Positions 25,693 to 34,193 of a stretch of 64,000 nt of DNA are shown piece by piece. Where the stretch lies: NCBI GenBank assembly GCA_964445305.1, contig CAYUKK010000005.1, forward strand, positions 1-64,000. The letters run 5' to 3'. The notes beneath the pieces are model-generated. The model worked only from the letters and a program-made list of their open reading frames with translations. It made no database searches and was not told where the DNA came from. The DNA comes from CAYUKK01 sp964445305. GTDB taxonomy: Bacteria > Acidobacteriota > Aminicenantia > Aminicenantales > UBA8522. Position 1 is the first letter of the stretch; each line of letters starts with the position of its first letter. Made by a program: the position numbers and the translations under genes.

Positions 25693-26855
25693 CGAGCTGC
25701 CTCCTTGATTGCTTTTAAAATATCATTAGGGTCATGGACCCAGCCGCCGCAGTGGGGAACACCGATGGCCGGCGCTTGGCCGAAAGCGCAGCGTTCAACC
25801 TCACGACGAATTTGGCCGAGGTTGATTTCCGGAACGACAAAAGCCTTGATTTTTTTTGCCAGTTCCCTTATCCGTTCCTCGGGGAAGGGCCAGACGGTGA
25901 TCAACCGGAGTGTGCCAACTTTGATGCCCGCCTTTCTCGCTTCCTGGATCGCCTTAACAGCCACTCGCGAGGTGATCCCGTAGGAGACGACCACTACTTC
26001 AGCGCCATCTGTCTCTTCTTCCCTGTATTCAATGATTTTGTGGGCGTTTTTTCGGATTTTATCGTTGATGTGTCGGACGCACCAATCCTGGCATTCGGCG
26101 TTGATGATGGGGTAGCCTCTTTCATCGTGGGTTAAGCCGGTCGTGTGGAAACGGTAGCCATCGCCGGCTTTAACCATAAACGGCACGAGGTCTTTGTCCG
26201 GCTTGTAGGGTCGGTACTTATCCTTGGGGCCCTCATACCATTTTCTCTCTACGACCTCAATTTCGTCAGCGGGGGGAATGACAACTTTCTCGTGCATATG
26301 GCCGACGCACTCGTCGGTCATGAGGAATGTCGGCACTCGATACATTTCCGAGAGGTTGAAAGCCTTGATGGTCAGGTCGAAACACTCCTGCGGCGAATCA
26401 GGGGAGAGGGCGATGATTTCGTAGTCGCCGTGAGAGCCCCATCTGACCTGCATCATGTCCGCTTGGCCTGTCAGAGTCGGCAGCCCCGTCGATGGGCCTC
26501 CTCGCTGGACGTTGGCGATGACGATGGGGACTTCCATCATGGCGGCGAGGCCGATGTTTTCCATCATTAAGGAAAAACCGGGTCCAGAAGTGACGGTCAT
26601 GGATTTTACGCCAGCCCATGAGGCTCCGATGAGGGCGGCGACAGAGGCAATTTCGTCCTCCATCTGGATGAAAACTCCACCCACGTAGGGGATTCTTTCG
26701 GCGAATCTTTCCGCCGTTTCGGTCGAGGGGGTAATGGGATAGCCGGCGAAAAAGCGGCAACCGGCAGCTAAGGCTCCCTCGGCGATGGCAAAATCGCCGT
26801 CGAGGTAATGGGCGCCGGTGAGAACACCCTTAGGATCGGCTTTCACTTTTTTCAC
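25689..26855 (-). CDS. korA: 2-oxoacid:ferredoxin oxidoreductase alpha subunit
   Basis: 388 residues. It has the pyrimidine-binding domain hallmarks A-G-Y-P-I-T-P-S-T-E and M-E-D-E-I-A-S, with T-S-G-P-G-F-S-L-M-M-E-N-I-G downstream. There is no fused gamma domain, consistent with the separate korC. Oxidative decarboxylation of a 2-oxoacid by this enzyme would deliver low-potential ferredoxin to the Hdr/Flx module encoded around it. Confidence 0.93.
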   Translation of the reverse strand: MKKVKADPKGVLTGAHYLDGDFAIAEGALAAGCRFFAGYPITPSTETAERFAERIPYVGGVFIQMEDEIASVAALIGASWAGVKSMTVTSGPGFSLMMENIGLAAMMEVPIVIANVQRGGPSTGLPTLTGQADMMQVRWGSHGDYEIIALSPDSPQECFDLTIKAFNLSEMYRVPTFLMTDECVGHMHEKVVIPPADEIEVVERKWYEGPKDKYRPYKPDKDLVPFMVKAGDGYRFHTTGLTHDERGYPIINAECQDWCVRHINDKIRKNAHKIIEYREEETDGAEVVVVSYGITSRVAVKAIQEARKAGIKVGTLRLITVWPFPEERIRELAKKIKAFVVPEINLGQIRREVERCAFGQAPAIGVPHCGGWVHDPNDILKAIKEAAR

Positions 26856-27105
26856 CTTCTTCCTCCTCTTTCATGAGAGTCACGTAGAGGGCAAATTCTG
26901 GGCAGATGGCCTCGCAAAGCTGGCAATAGCAGCAGTTTTCTTCGTGGACAATGCGGGGCGGGTGATAGCCTTTTCGGTTGAATTCCTCAGAAAGCTCAAG
27001 GACATCGCGGGGACAATACTCAACGCAAAATCCGCATCCCTTGCAGCGTTCTCTATCGATGTGGATCTTGCCCTTTTTCGGTTTGAGGTCACCAAAATAA
27101 ACCAT
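26830..27105 (-). CDS. korD: 2-oxoacid:ferredoxin oxidoreductase delta subunit (2[4Fe-4S] ferredoxin)
   Basis: 91 residues with two clusters, C-K-G-C-G-F-C-V-E-Y-C-P and C-Y-C-Q-L-C-E-A-I-C-P. I start at ATG 27105, behind AGAGGA; a GTG at 27117 lies 12 nt upstream without a ribosome-binding site. The C-terminus overlaps korA by 26 nt. It carries electrons from the oxidoreductase core. Confidence 0.9.
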   Translation of the reverse strand: MVYFGDLKPKKGKIHIDRERCKGCGFCVEYCPRDVLELSEEFNRKGYHPPRIVHEENCCYCQLCEAICPEFALYVTLMKEEEEGEKSESRS

Positions 27106-27113
27106 GTTTCCTC

Positions 27114-27995
27114 TCACATCAAGCTTTTTTCGACGAGCAAAGGCTTGGGGTCAATATAATGGAGGTCGAGACGCAAATCTTTCTCCGCGCAGCCGAGCGC
27201 CATAGCCAGGAGTTGAGTGAAATAGAGAACGGGCATCGTCTTGAATTCGGGATACAAGCGAGCTGTCTCTTTCTGCCGGTGGTCAAGGTTAAAAGCGCAA
27301 AGAGGGCAACTGACAGCCACGACTTCGGCACCCTGCTCGCGAGCCGAGTTGAGGATCCTGTAAGTCCGCTCGGCCACCACCTCCGGCTTGTCGACTGTCT
27401 GGTAAGAAGCGCAGCATTCGGTCTTGTAAGGGAAGTCGACGGGCTGAGCGCCCAGAGCGGCCATCAGGTGTTCTAAAATCATCGGGTTCTCGGGATCATC
27501 GAGGCCAATTTCTTTGGGGCGGACGAGGAGGCAACCGTAGTAGCTGGCGACCTTCAGGCCCCTTAGGGGCCGCCGGACCTTCTGGGCGATCGTGTCCAGC
27601 TTGATGTCGTCGCGGAGAAGCTCGAGAAGATGGCGGATGCGGATATCCCCAGCATAGGCGATTTTCTCCTCATCCATGAACTTGTGGATTTTCGTCAAAC
27701 TCTCCGGGTCGGCCTTGATTCTTTCATTGACTCTTTTGAGGGTGTTGTAGCACATCGCACAGAGGGTGAGGACGGAATCCGAGCCGCTTTCTTTAACCCG
27801 GATGAGGTTACGGATAGAAGCAAGATGATGGATCAGGTCATCAGCAGCTAAGGAGTAAACCGTGCCGCAGCAGTTCCAGCGCTTGAGCTCTTCGACCTCA
27901 AGGCCGAGCTCTTTTAGGGAGCATAATGTCGAATCTTCAAAATTCTTAGCATTGCTCTTCAGAGTGCAGCCCGGATAATAACTTATTTTCATCAT
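27114..27995 (-). CDS. hdrB: HdrB-like CCG-domain protein
   Basis: 293 residues with two CCG domains, each of which can hold a non-cubane [4Fe-4S] cluster. The first has Y-P-G-C, N-C-C-G and C-A-M-C; the second has Y-Y-G-C, E-C-C-A and C-P-L-C. In methanogens HdrB reduces the CoM-S-S-CoB disulfide. Here the disulfide partner is unknown. Together with the frdA/frdB pair it resembles a split version of thiol:fumarate reductase. Confidence 0.9.
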   Translation of the reverse strand: MMKISYYPGCTLKSNAKNFEDSTLCSLKELGLEVEELKRWNCCGTVYSLAADDLIHHLASIRNLIRVKESGSDSVLTLCAMCYNTLKRVNERIKADPESLTKIHKFMDEEKIAYAGDIRIRHLLELLRDDIKLDTIAQKVRRPLRGLKVASYYGCLLVRPKEIGLDDPENPMILEHLMAALGAQPVDFPYKTECCASYQTVDKPEVVAERTYRILNSAREQGAEVVAVSCPLCAFNLDHRQKETARLYPEFKTMPVLYFTQLLAMALGCAEKDLRLDLHYIDPKPLLVEKSLM

Positions 27996-28036
27996 AATTT
28001 CCTAAAAATATGAATTGAACTGTTATGATGGCCATT

Positions 28037-28444
28037 TTACGAAGTGAACTTACGGAAATTGCTGATGAGGGCAATCGGTGGAACGCTCGCTTTTTCCTCA
28101 TCGGAGAGCTCACGCACCTCAACATGATCGCATCGCTTGCGGAGCAGAATCTGACGAACGGCTTCCATGACCTCAGCGATCTTGATGCCCTTTGGGCAAC
28201 GCACATTGCATGTATAGCAGGAAGCGCAGACCCAAACGGATCGAGATTGAAGGAGCTCATCTTTTAGGCCAAGCTGAGCGAACCGGATAATTTGGTTGGG
28301 CAAAATGTCCATCTGGGAAACAGCCGGACAGCCGGCCGAACACTTGCCGCACTGGTAGCAGGCCAGAAGTTTTTGGCCGCTCAATTCCTCCACTTTTTCA
28401 ACAAAACTATCCCTAATCTTTTTCTTGGATAGGGTAACTCTCAT
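28037..28444 (-). CDS. hdrC: HdrC-like iron-sulfur protein
   Basis: 135 residues, first gene of the operon. Two ferredoxin-type motifs (C-Y-Q-C-G-K-C-S-A-G-C-P and C-A-S-C-Y-T-C-N-V-R-C-P) link HdrA to HdrB. The start is taken at ATG 28444; a GTG at 28462 gives six extra residues but has no Shine-Dalgarno site. The promoter lies about 75 bp upstream. Confidence 0.9.
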   Translation of the reverse strand: MRVTLSKKKIRDSFVEKVEELSGQKLLACYQCGKCSAGCPAVSQMDILPNQIIRFAQLGLKDELLQSRSVWVCASCYTCNVRCPKGIKIAEVMEAVRQILLRKRCDHVEVRELSDEEKASVPPIALISNFRKFTS

Positions 28445-28520
28445 TGTTATTTCTCTTTCCACCCCAAAAATTCAAGTTGGCTTGGTTTTGATGCATTTTC
28501 CTGGCCAAAAATGACCCTTC

Positions 28521-28549
28521 AGTAAACCACAATTTGAATTTGCTGTCAA
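28521..28549 (-). promoter_or_regulatory. Sigma70 promoter of the hdr-kor-flx-frd operon
   Basis: On the minus strand a perfect TTGACA (28549-28544) is 17 nt from TTTACT (28526-28521). Predicted start near 28514 leaves a leader of about 70 nt to hdrC. The following 12 kb are tightly packed with no other intergenic gap above 45 nt. Confidence 0.65.
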
Positions 28550-28569
28550 GAAAATCAGGAGGTGAAGTG

Positions 28570-30741
28570 CTAATGCCCCCCAAAAAACAGAAGAAGAAAG
28601 AGACACATGAGGTTGAGCAAGAAGATGCTTATCAAAACGAAAGGCAAGCCCGTCAGAGGGATGAGCAAGGTGCTCGTGAGCAAAGCCCCTCCAAAAGAAC
28701 CGAGAAGGTCCAGCCCGTAGCCGAGACCGTAATCGGCTTTGGATTTAAGATAGAGCTGGTTCGAGACAATGAAGAGGTCGCCTCCCAGATAACCCAGGGC
28801 GAAGAGGATGAGAAAAGCCAGAACCTCGGGCGGTCTTGCCCGCATCATTATTAGGAAAACGAGAAGAAGGAAAAGAAATCCAGCCTGGATAAGAGCCAAC
28901 TGGCGGAAGGAGAAACTCCGTTTTTTCGACCTGACCCAGCTTCCTATATAAAGCCCGAGCATAAAAATGGAGAGGAGGAGGGCAATAGCGCCATAAAGGT
29001 ATCCATAAAGAGCTTGAAACCAGACGAGGAGGATGATTTCTGTGATGATCGTCGTAAAACCCATGACGGCCAAGGGGACAAGCGGCAATGGACTTTTCTT
29101 CTTCCGGATGAGCAGCCAAACGGAAACAAGGCAAAAAAAGGCCAGGGGGAGAGTAAGAAGCCAGAGGGGAGAGAGTTGGGAGAAATACTTGAGGCCCTTG
29201 ACTTCGAGACCGCGGAAATGCGCGCTCCAGAGCATGATCTGGAAATAGAAACTGATGGGGGCCAAGTCCGTGTTGACCCGGCTCTGTCTCGATTTCATCG
29301 CTGTCTCCAGTCGGTCGCGGCGCAGAGGATGGAGCCGGGATAAAAGAGAAGAGCGAGTGAAATACAGGGTCTCGAGGCCAAGGGCTTCCACCCTTTGGGC
29401 GAGCACTTCAGGCTCCACCTGAATCGACTCCGAGGAGCCAAGGAAAACATTCCTGGCGCCAGGAATGACTTCGACATGGGGAAAGACTTCTTTCAGGGTG
29501 TGGTAAAGAGAAGCTAAGAATAGCTCCAGCTCGCCTCCGATGTAGTCTTCCGCCGAGGCGACAATGAAGGAGAGAACCCCAGCTGAAGTGAGCTTTCTCT
29601 TGGCCAGGCGGAAGAATTCAAGGGTATAAAATCGATTGAGTTGGGCCGTGCTGGGATCGGGCAAGGAAATGAGAATGCCATCGTAGGAATTGTCGGCCTT
29701 TTGGAGGAAAGCGCGTCCATCCTCAAAGAAAAGATGAACCCGGGCGTCGCTCAAGGCCCTTTTTTCTTCTTCAGGGAGGAAGAGCCTGGAGAGTTGGATT
29801 ACTTCCGGGTCGAGTTCGACATAATCGACCCGGGCTATGGGGTATTTGAGGATCTCCATCAACGTTCCTCCAGCCCCGCCGCCAATGAGGAGGATTCTTT
29901 CAGCTTCCGGTTTCTGAAGGAGGGCGAAATGGACAGATTCTTCAGCCGAAGCCCGATCAGGATGGGAATAAACAGGCGCGCTATTGCTATAAAGAGAGGT
30001 CTGTTCCTCGGTCTTGATGACCTGAAGCTTTCCGTACCGGGTGTCCCGGCTGGCCAGAAGATGGTAGGGCCGCCAGTAAAGCCTTTGTGTGGGCATATCG
30101 AGAAAGATGAACACGGTGAGAACAAGTGTCAGAAGAGCCGGGATAACCAGCCTTTTCTTTTTGTCGACGAGCGAAAAGAGAAGCCACGTCCCCGCTCCTC
30201 CAATTAAGGCGGCTGCCTGCCAGGCACTGAAATGGGGCAGGAAGAGAAAATAGACCGTTAGCCCGGCGATGGTGGCTCCCAGTGATTCGAGCCTGTAAAC
30301 GTCGTTGATTCGTCCGGAAGCTTTCCCAACGTTGAGGACAAAGAGCATTCCGAGAGGGAAACTGACGAGAAGACAGAGGCCGAAAGAAAGCCCGAGGACG
30401 GGCAGGAGGCCTATGAGTTCACCTGGGAGGACCCGCATGATGAAACGGAAAACCCGCACCCCGGCCAGAGAAAGGACGATAAAAAAGATGACCCCATAAT
30501 AGATTTGGGAGAGGTTTTTTTGAAGGAAAGACCAGCGGGAAGCAAGAATGCTTCCCAAGCCCCCCCAGAGGAGCCAGGATGCCAAGACGACCCCGAAGGT
30601 CAGCTCATTGCCGTAGAAATGGGCACTGAACTCCCGAAGGAGGAGAATCTGGGAGGAGGTTGCCAAAAATCCCAGGAGAAAAGGGGGGAAGGAATCCTTT
30701 AAGCCCAGATTCCAGGGATGGGGTTTTGGCAGAAGCGGCAT
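28570..30741 (-). CDS. Membrane-embedded aminopropyltransferase-like (SpeE-domain) protein
   Basis: 723 residues. About six membrane spans (20-215) precede a soluble SpeE-like methyltransferase-fold domain (about 228-450) with motif I G-G-G-A-G-G at 287-292 and V-E-L-D-P-E at 308-313. Roughly seven more spans fill the C-terminus. The family pairs a spermidine-synthase-like domain with a transporter-like membrane part and its substrate is generally unknown. Its 5' end overlaps the end of the AmrS-like gene by 43 nt. Polyamine synthesis should not be assumed. Confidence 0.72.
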   Translation of the reverse strand: MPLLPKPHPWNLGLKDSFPPFLLGFLATSSQILLLREFSAHFYGNELTFGVVLASWLLWGGLGSILASRWSFLQKNLSQIYYGVIFFIVLSLAGVRVFRFIMRVLPGELIGLLPVLGLSFGLCLLVSFPLGMLFVLNVGKASGRINDVYRLESLGATIAGLTVYFLFLPHFSAWQAAALIGGAGTWLLFSLVDKKKRLVIPALLTLVLTVFIFLDMPTQRLYWRPYHLLASRDTRYGKLQVIKTEEQTSLYSNSAPVYSHPDRASAEESVHFALLQKPEAERILLIGGGAGGTLMEILKYPIARVDYVELDPEVIQLSRLFLPEEEKRALSDARVHLFFEDGRAFLQKADNSYDGILISLPDPSTAQLNRFYTLEFFRLAKRKLTSAGVLSFIVASAEDYIGGELELFLASLYHTLKEVFPHVEVIPGARNVFLGSSESIQVEPEVLAQRVEALGLETLYFTRSSLLSRLHPLRRDRLETAMKSRQSRVNTDLAPISFYFQIMLWSAHFRGLEVKGLKYFSQLSPLWLLTLPLAFFCLVSVWLLIRKKKSPLPLVPLAVMGFTTIITEIILLVWFQALYGYLYGAIALLLSIFMLGLYIGSWVRSKKRSFSFRQLALIQAGFLFLLLVFLIMMRARPPEVLAFLILFALGYLGGDLFIVSNQLYLKSKADYGLGYGLDLLGSFGGALLTSTLLIPLTGLPFVLISIFLLNLMCLFLLLFFGGH

Positions 30742-31820
30742 TTACCGTTTTCCAGCTCGATTTTTTCGACGTCGAAACCAAGACGCCGGATGATGAGGTT
30801 CTGGCAGCGCGGGCAGTACGTGTGCTCACCCATGTGGCCGGGGACATTCCCAATGTAAACATAATTGAGGCCTTCTTCCCTGGCCACATTCCGGGCTTTC
30901 TCCAGAGTCGACACCGGAGTGGGAGGGAGGTTCTTGATGAGATACATGGGGTGAAAACGGGAGAAGTGGAGGGGAATATCGGGTCCAACCTCCTTCCTGA
31001 TCCACCGACACATGGCCCGAATTTGTTCCATGTCGTCGTTGAGCTGGGGAATGACCAGGTAGACAAGCTCCAGCCAGACTTGGCTCTGGCGGACGATCTT
31101 GATCGCCTCGAGGACGGGCTTGAGCTCTCCCCGGACATAGGTCTTATAGAATTCCTCCGAGTAAGCCTTGAGGTCAATCTTAATAGCTTCCACGACTTTG
31201 GTCAGGTCGAGGAGGGGCTCAGGGCTGATGTGCCCACCGGTGACGACACAGTTTTTAATTTTATGACGACGGGCCTCGATGGATGTGTCGTACATGTACT
31301 CAAAGAAAACGATGGGTTCTGTGTAGGTATAAGAAATGGATGGACAATCGAACTTGAGGGCGGCGTTGACGACAGCGGTGGGGGGTAAATCGAAATGGCG
31401 GACTTGCTCAGGCCGGACCTGGGAGATTTGCCAGTTCTGGCAGAACTTGCAGTTGACATTGCAGCCAGCCGTAGCGATGGATAGGGATTTCGTTCGCGGC
31501 AAAAAATGGAAGAAAGGCTTTTTCTCGATGGGGTCGACGTTCATCGTGCAGGCTTTCCCATAAACGAGCGTGTAATAAATGCCCCCATCGTTTTCCCGGA
31601 CACCGCAATAGCCCCGCTCCTTGTCACCGAGGCGGCAGAGTCGGGGGCAGAGTAAGCATTCGATTTCCCTGTCCGGGAGTTTCTTATAGTATCGGGCCTC
31701 GACTCGAGAGAGGTTGGGCTCGGCTTGGAAAGCGAAAAGGTTCCACAACGATTCTCCTGTTCCTGAACCCAAAAGCAAGCTCGAACCGGCCAGAGTCTTG
31801 ACGAAATTCCTCCTCTTCAT
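30699..31820 (-). CDS. amrS: AmmeMemoRadiSam-type radical SAM protein with export-like N-terminus
   Basis: 373 residues. The radical SAM motif C-N-V-N-C-K-F-C lies near residue 120, as in AmrS/PflA-like proteins. An upstream C-L-L-C-P-R-L-C pair and a C-terminal C-P-R-C...C-R-F-C zinc-ribbon-like segment accompany it. The N-terminus reads M-K-R-R-N-F-V-K-T-L-A-G-S-S-L-L-L-G, which resembles a twin-arginine signal and is odd for an enzyme needing cytosolic SAM and reductant. The usual AMMECR1 and Memo partners are not in this window. Cotranscription with DUF362 upstream is likely. Confidence 0.8.
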   Translation of the reverse strand: MKRRNFVKTLAGSSLLLGSGTGESLWNLFAFQAEPNLSRVEARYYKKLPDREIECLLCPRLCRLGDKERGYCGVRENDGGIYYTLVYGKACTMNVDPIEKKPFFHFLPRTKSLSIATAGCNVNCKFCQNWQISQVRPEQVRHFDLPPTAVVNAALKFDCPSISYTYTEPIVFFEYMYDTSIEARRHKIKNCVVTGGHISPEPLLDLTKVVEAIKIDLKAYSEEFYKTYVRGELKPVLEAIKIVRQSQVWLELVYLVIPQLNDDMEQIRAMCRWIRKEVGPDIPLHFSRFHPMYLIKNLPPTPVSTLEKARNVAREEGLNYVYIGNVPGHMGEHTYCPRCQNLIIRRLGFDVEKIELENGKCRFCQNPIPGIWA

Positions 31821-31843
31821 GAGTAGCCTACCGTTTAATATTA

Positions 31844-32740
31844 TTATACCTCATCCTCAAGAATTTGTATTTCCTTGAGGCTGGCCACTCCGAGCCCCAT
31901 TTTTTCAGCTGTCGATAGGTATTCGGGCTTTCGCCTTTCTTCCTCGAGGGAGGGAAGCCCTTTGCGGGCGCGAAGATCTTCGATCACCCGCCAGCCGACC
32001 GAATCGGCCGCTACCGGGTCGACAGCAAAAATGAGCATCCCGCACGGTTCGGCCCACTGAGCATGGAAGCTCGGACCCCGGTGATACTGGACACGGAGAG
32101 CATCGAGGATGGAAAGTCGGTGCTTGTTCTTTATGGGCGGGGTGTCGAACAGTTCCGCCACATAAGGATTGCAGTGGGCATCGTGGTATTTGTTTGGATT
32201 ATGGATGGCGCCGAAGTAATTCTTCAGGCTGGCCGTGATACCCGCCAAACCATGGTCTTTGAGGATAGCCAGGCTGATCGAAGCCGTGACAAAGTTAGTC
32301 TGGATGGTCGAGAAAAGGCTGCCGATATTGGCGTGGGAAATGAGCTCTGTTTCGTAGCCAGCTCCTTCTGTGTCGGTGGCGAAAACCTTAAGCCGTTGAC
32401 TGTCCAGGCTTAGCCGGAAGCCAGCTTCACGAAGTTCCCGATTGCTCCTGTCCCAGATGATGATATTTTTTTCCTGCAGACCCGACCTCGTCAGCAGGGT
32501 TACGAGGGCGAGGCAGACTTCGGGCCGAGTCGAAAGAAGCCGGCCAGCAATCGTGTTGATCTTGATGCCGACTCTATCCGAAGGCTTAAAGACCAGGCGC
32601 AGCGCTTCCTTGGCCTCATGGGAGCCAAAGAGTCGCGACAGGCCGCGCTCGACCATCAAAGCCACCTGGGAAGGGTTGAGCTCACCAGCGGCGCTGAGCA
32701 CCCCGGGGCTGCGGATAACGGCGACTCGAGTTGGCTTCAT
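31844..32740 (-). CDS. DUF362 domain protein
   Basis: 298 residues matching the DUF362 family, with conserved segments V-G-I-K-I-N-T near residue 71 and L-K-N-Y-F-G-A-I-H-N near 185, and an A-V-D-P-V-A-A-D motif near 245. There are no ferredoxin cysteines, unlike some family members. Function is unknown; these proteins are often found with radical SAM and iron-sulfur genes, as here. The start codon is 11 nt after the -10 box of its promoter. Confidence 0.8.
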   Translation of the reverse strand: MKPTRVAVIRSPGVLSAAGELNPSQVALMVERGLSRLFGSHEAKEALRLVFKPSDRVGIKINTIAGRLLSTRPEVCLALVTLLTRSGLQEKNIIIWDRSNRELREAGFRLSLDSQRLKVFATDTEGAGYETELISHANIGSLFSTIQTNFVTASISLAILKDHGLAGITASLKNYFGAIHNPNKYHDAHCNPYVAELFDTPPIKNKHRLSILDALRVQYHRGPSFHAQWAEPCGMLIFAVDPVAADSVGWRVIEDLRARKGLPSLEEERRKPEYLSTAEKMGLGVASLKEIQILEDEV

Positions 32741-32751
32741 TTTCCAATTCC

Positions 32752-32781
32752 ATAATTACTCCACATCAGAGACTCTGTCAA
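32752..32781 (-). promoter_or_regulatory. Sigma70-like promoter of DUF362-amrS operon, leaderless
   Basis: On the minus strand TTGACA (32781-32776) and AATTAT (32757-32752) are 18 nt apart. The -10 ends 11 nt before the ATG, leaving a leader of only about 5 nt. Confidence 0.55.
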
Positions 32782-32801
32782 TCGCCGTGCCCGGTGCTGA
32801 A

Positions 32802-32830
32802 TTGAAAATAGATTCTTTCTATTGTAAATT
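32802..32830 (+). promoter_or_regulatory. Sigma70-like promoter of the DUF6599 gene
   Basis: TTGAAA (32802-32807) and TAAATT (32825-32830) are 17 nt apart, divergent from the DUF362 promoter. AAGGAG follows at 32845-32850. Confidence 0.45.
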
Positions 32831-32860
32831 GTATAAGCTCAAATAAGGAGAATGAAGATA

Positions 32861-33802
32861 ATGAACAGAAGAGGCGCGTTCAACCTCGGCTGGTTTCTTG
32901 CGTTCTTCCTCTTTCTTGTTTCTCCGCTTGACTCACGGCCTTCCTCTTCTCTTCTCGCCCTCCTCCCCGAAGTTCCCGGTTGGGAGCTGGCGGAAGAGCC
33001 CCGGCTCTATCAGCCTGATAACTTGTTCGAATACATCGATGGCGCGGCTGAATCCTATTTGAGCTACGGATTCAAAGAGCTTGTTGTTGCCCAGTATAAA
33101 AGGCCTGATGGGCCAGGCACTTTGACCCTGGAAATTTATCGCCTGGATTCGACCAAGGCTGCCTTCGGCATTTATAGTGCGGAAAGATACCCGGAAAGTC
33201 GATTCCTCGATGTCGGGGTTCAGGGATACATAGAAGACGGAAGCTTGAACTTCGTCCTAACCGATAAATATGTCAAGCTCCTCAGCTTCGAGATGGGGGA
33301 GGCCGCAGAGAGAGTGCTCATGCTTTTTTCCCAAAAGGTAGAGAAATTGGCCGGCGAAAAAGGAGCGTGGCCAGAGGCACTTCAGTTGTTCCCACGCGCG
33401 GGGCTTATTGCCAACAGCGAGAAATTTATCCTTCGTAACTTCCTGGGATACGGTTTTCTTCACGACGGCTACTTGGCCAGCTACCGGGTGAACGGACAGG
33501 AATTCGAGCTTTTCCTCGTTGAAGGGAATAGCGACGAGGAAGCTAACGTCATGCTTGAGGAGTTCTTGACTCAGTCCGCCCGACGGGGGAGCTTGACCGA
33601 AAGGGTGGAAGCCGGCTATCATATCCAGGATCGATATATCCAGCACATATACTTGGCAAAAATGAGGAATTTCTTAGCCGGAGTTATACGCGTCCGCGAC
33701 GAAGCAAGAGAGACAGGATATCGCTATCTTAATTTACTCCTTGAATCCTTGAAGAAAAAGGCGGCAGCTTCCCACGAGTTGCCGCGTCCCGGCCTTTTTT
33801 GA
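32861..33802 (+). CDS. DUF6599 family exported protein
   Basis: 313 residues. An N-terminal signal (N-R-R then hydrophobic to about residue 25) precedes the DUF6599 domain, recognised from L-F-E-Y-I-D-G-A-A-E-S-Y-L-S-Y-G-F near 55-71. ATG 32861 is preferred because AAGGAG lies 10 nt upstream; the ATG at 32852 would sit 1 nt after it. Function is unknown. The gene is divergent from DUF362 and its 3' end overlaps a hairpin terminator. Confidence 0.8.
   Translation: MNRRGAFNLGWFLAFFLFLVSPLDSRPSSSLLALLPEVPGWELAEEPRLYQPDNLFEYIDGAAESYLSYGFKELVVAQYKRPDGPGTLTLEIYRLDSTKAAFGIYSAERYPESRFLDVGVQGYIEDGSLNFVLTDKYVKLLSFEMGEAAERVLMLFSQKVEKLAGEKGAWPEALQLFPRAGLIANSEKFILRNFLGYGFLHDGYLASYRVNGQEFELFLVEGNSDEEANVMLEEFLTQSARRGSLTERVEAGYHIQDRYIQHIYLAKMRNFLAGVIRVRDEARETGYRYLNLLLESLKKKAAASHELPRPGLF
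33755..33800 (+). terminator. Bidirectional rho-independent terminator
   Basis: AAAAAGGC (33755-33762) pairs with GCCTTTTT (33792-33799), and GCGGCA (33761-33766) with TGCCGC (33780-33785). A T-run ends each strand, so it can terminate both the DUF6599 gene and the convergent Hpt operon. It lies within the last codons of the DUF6599 gene. Confidence 0.55.
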
Positions 33803-33815
33803 TTGGCCAGACGAA

Positions 33816-34193
33816 TCAGTCCTCCTCAGGTCGGGGAGGGTTCTGCTGAAGGTAGTCCTTGAGCTTGGCGAATTCTGTTTCCAGGCAAGCGAGCGCTTTC
33901 TGGGCTTGGACCAGGTTCTCGTCCCGGCCGGCCAGTTCGAGAGCCAAAGAAGCCTTCTGAAGAGAGGCCAAGCTCAAATTAGCCGAAGAACCTTTCAAGC
34001 TGTGGCCCAACTTCTGGACGGCAACGAAATCCTGGCGATGGATGGCGTCCTTGATAAGTCGGGATTTTTCATTGTAGTCGTCGATATACATCTTGAGGAG
34101 CTCTTCGAGAAAGCTGGCGTCGCCCCCGACTCTTTCGAGCACCTCCTGGTAGTTGATAGTAAGATTCCAATCTGGATGAGCATGGTTAGGCAT
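33816..34193 (-). CDS. Hpt domain protein (histidine phosphotransfer)
   Basis: 125 residues. Four-helix Hpt domain with the phosphorylatable His64 in L-G-H-S-L-K-G-S-S-A-N. ATG 34193 follows GGGGAGG by 6-7 nt; a TTG 15 nt upstream is less likely. It overlaps the REC-GGDEF gene by 8 nt and completes the kinase-receiver-Hpt relay set. It probably shuttles phosphate from the hybrid kinase receivers to the REC domain of the diguanylate cyclase. Confidence 0.9.
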   Translation of the reverse strand: MPNHAHPDWNLTINYQEVLERVGGDASFLEELLKMYIDDYNEKSRLIKDAIHRQDFVAVQKLGHSLKGSSANLSLASLQKASLALELAGRDENLVQAQKALACLETEFAKLKDYLQQNPPRPEED

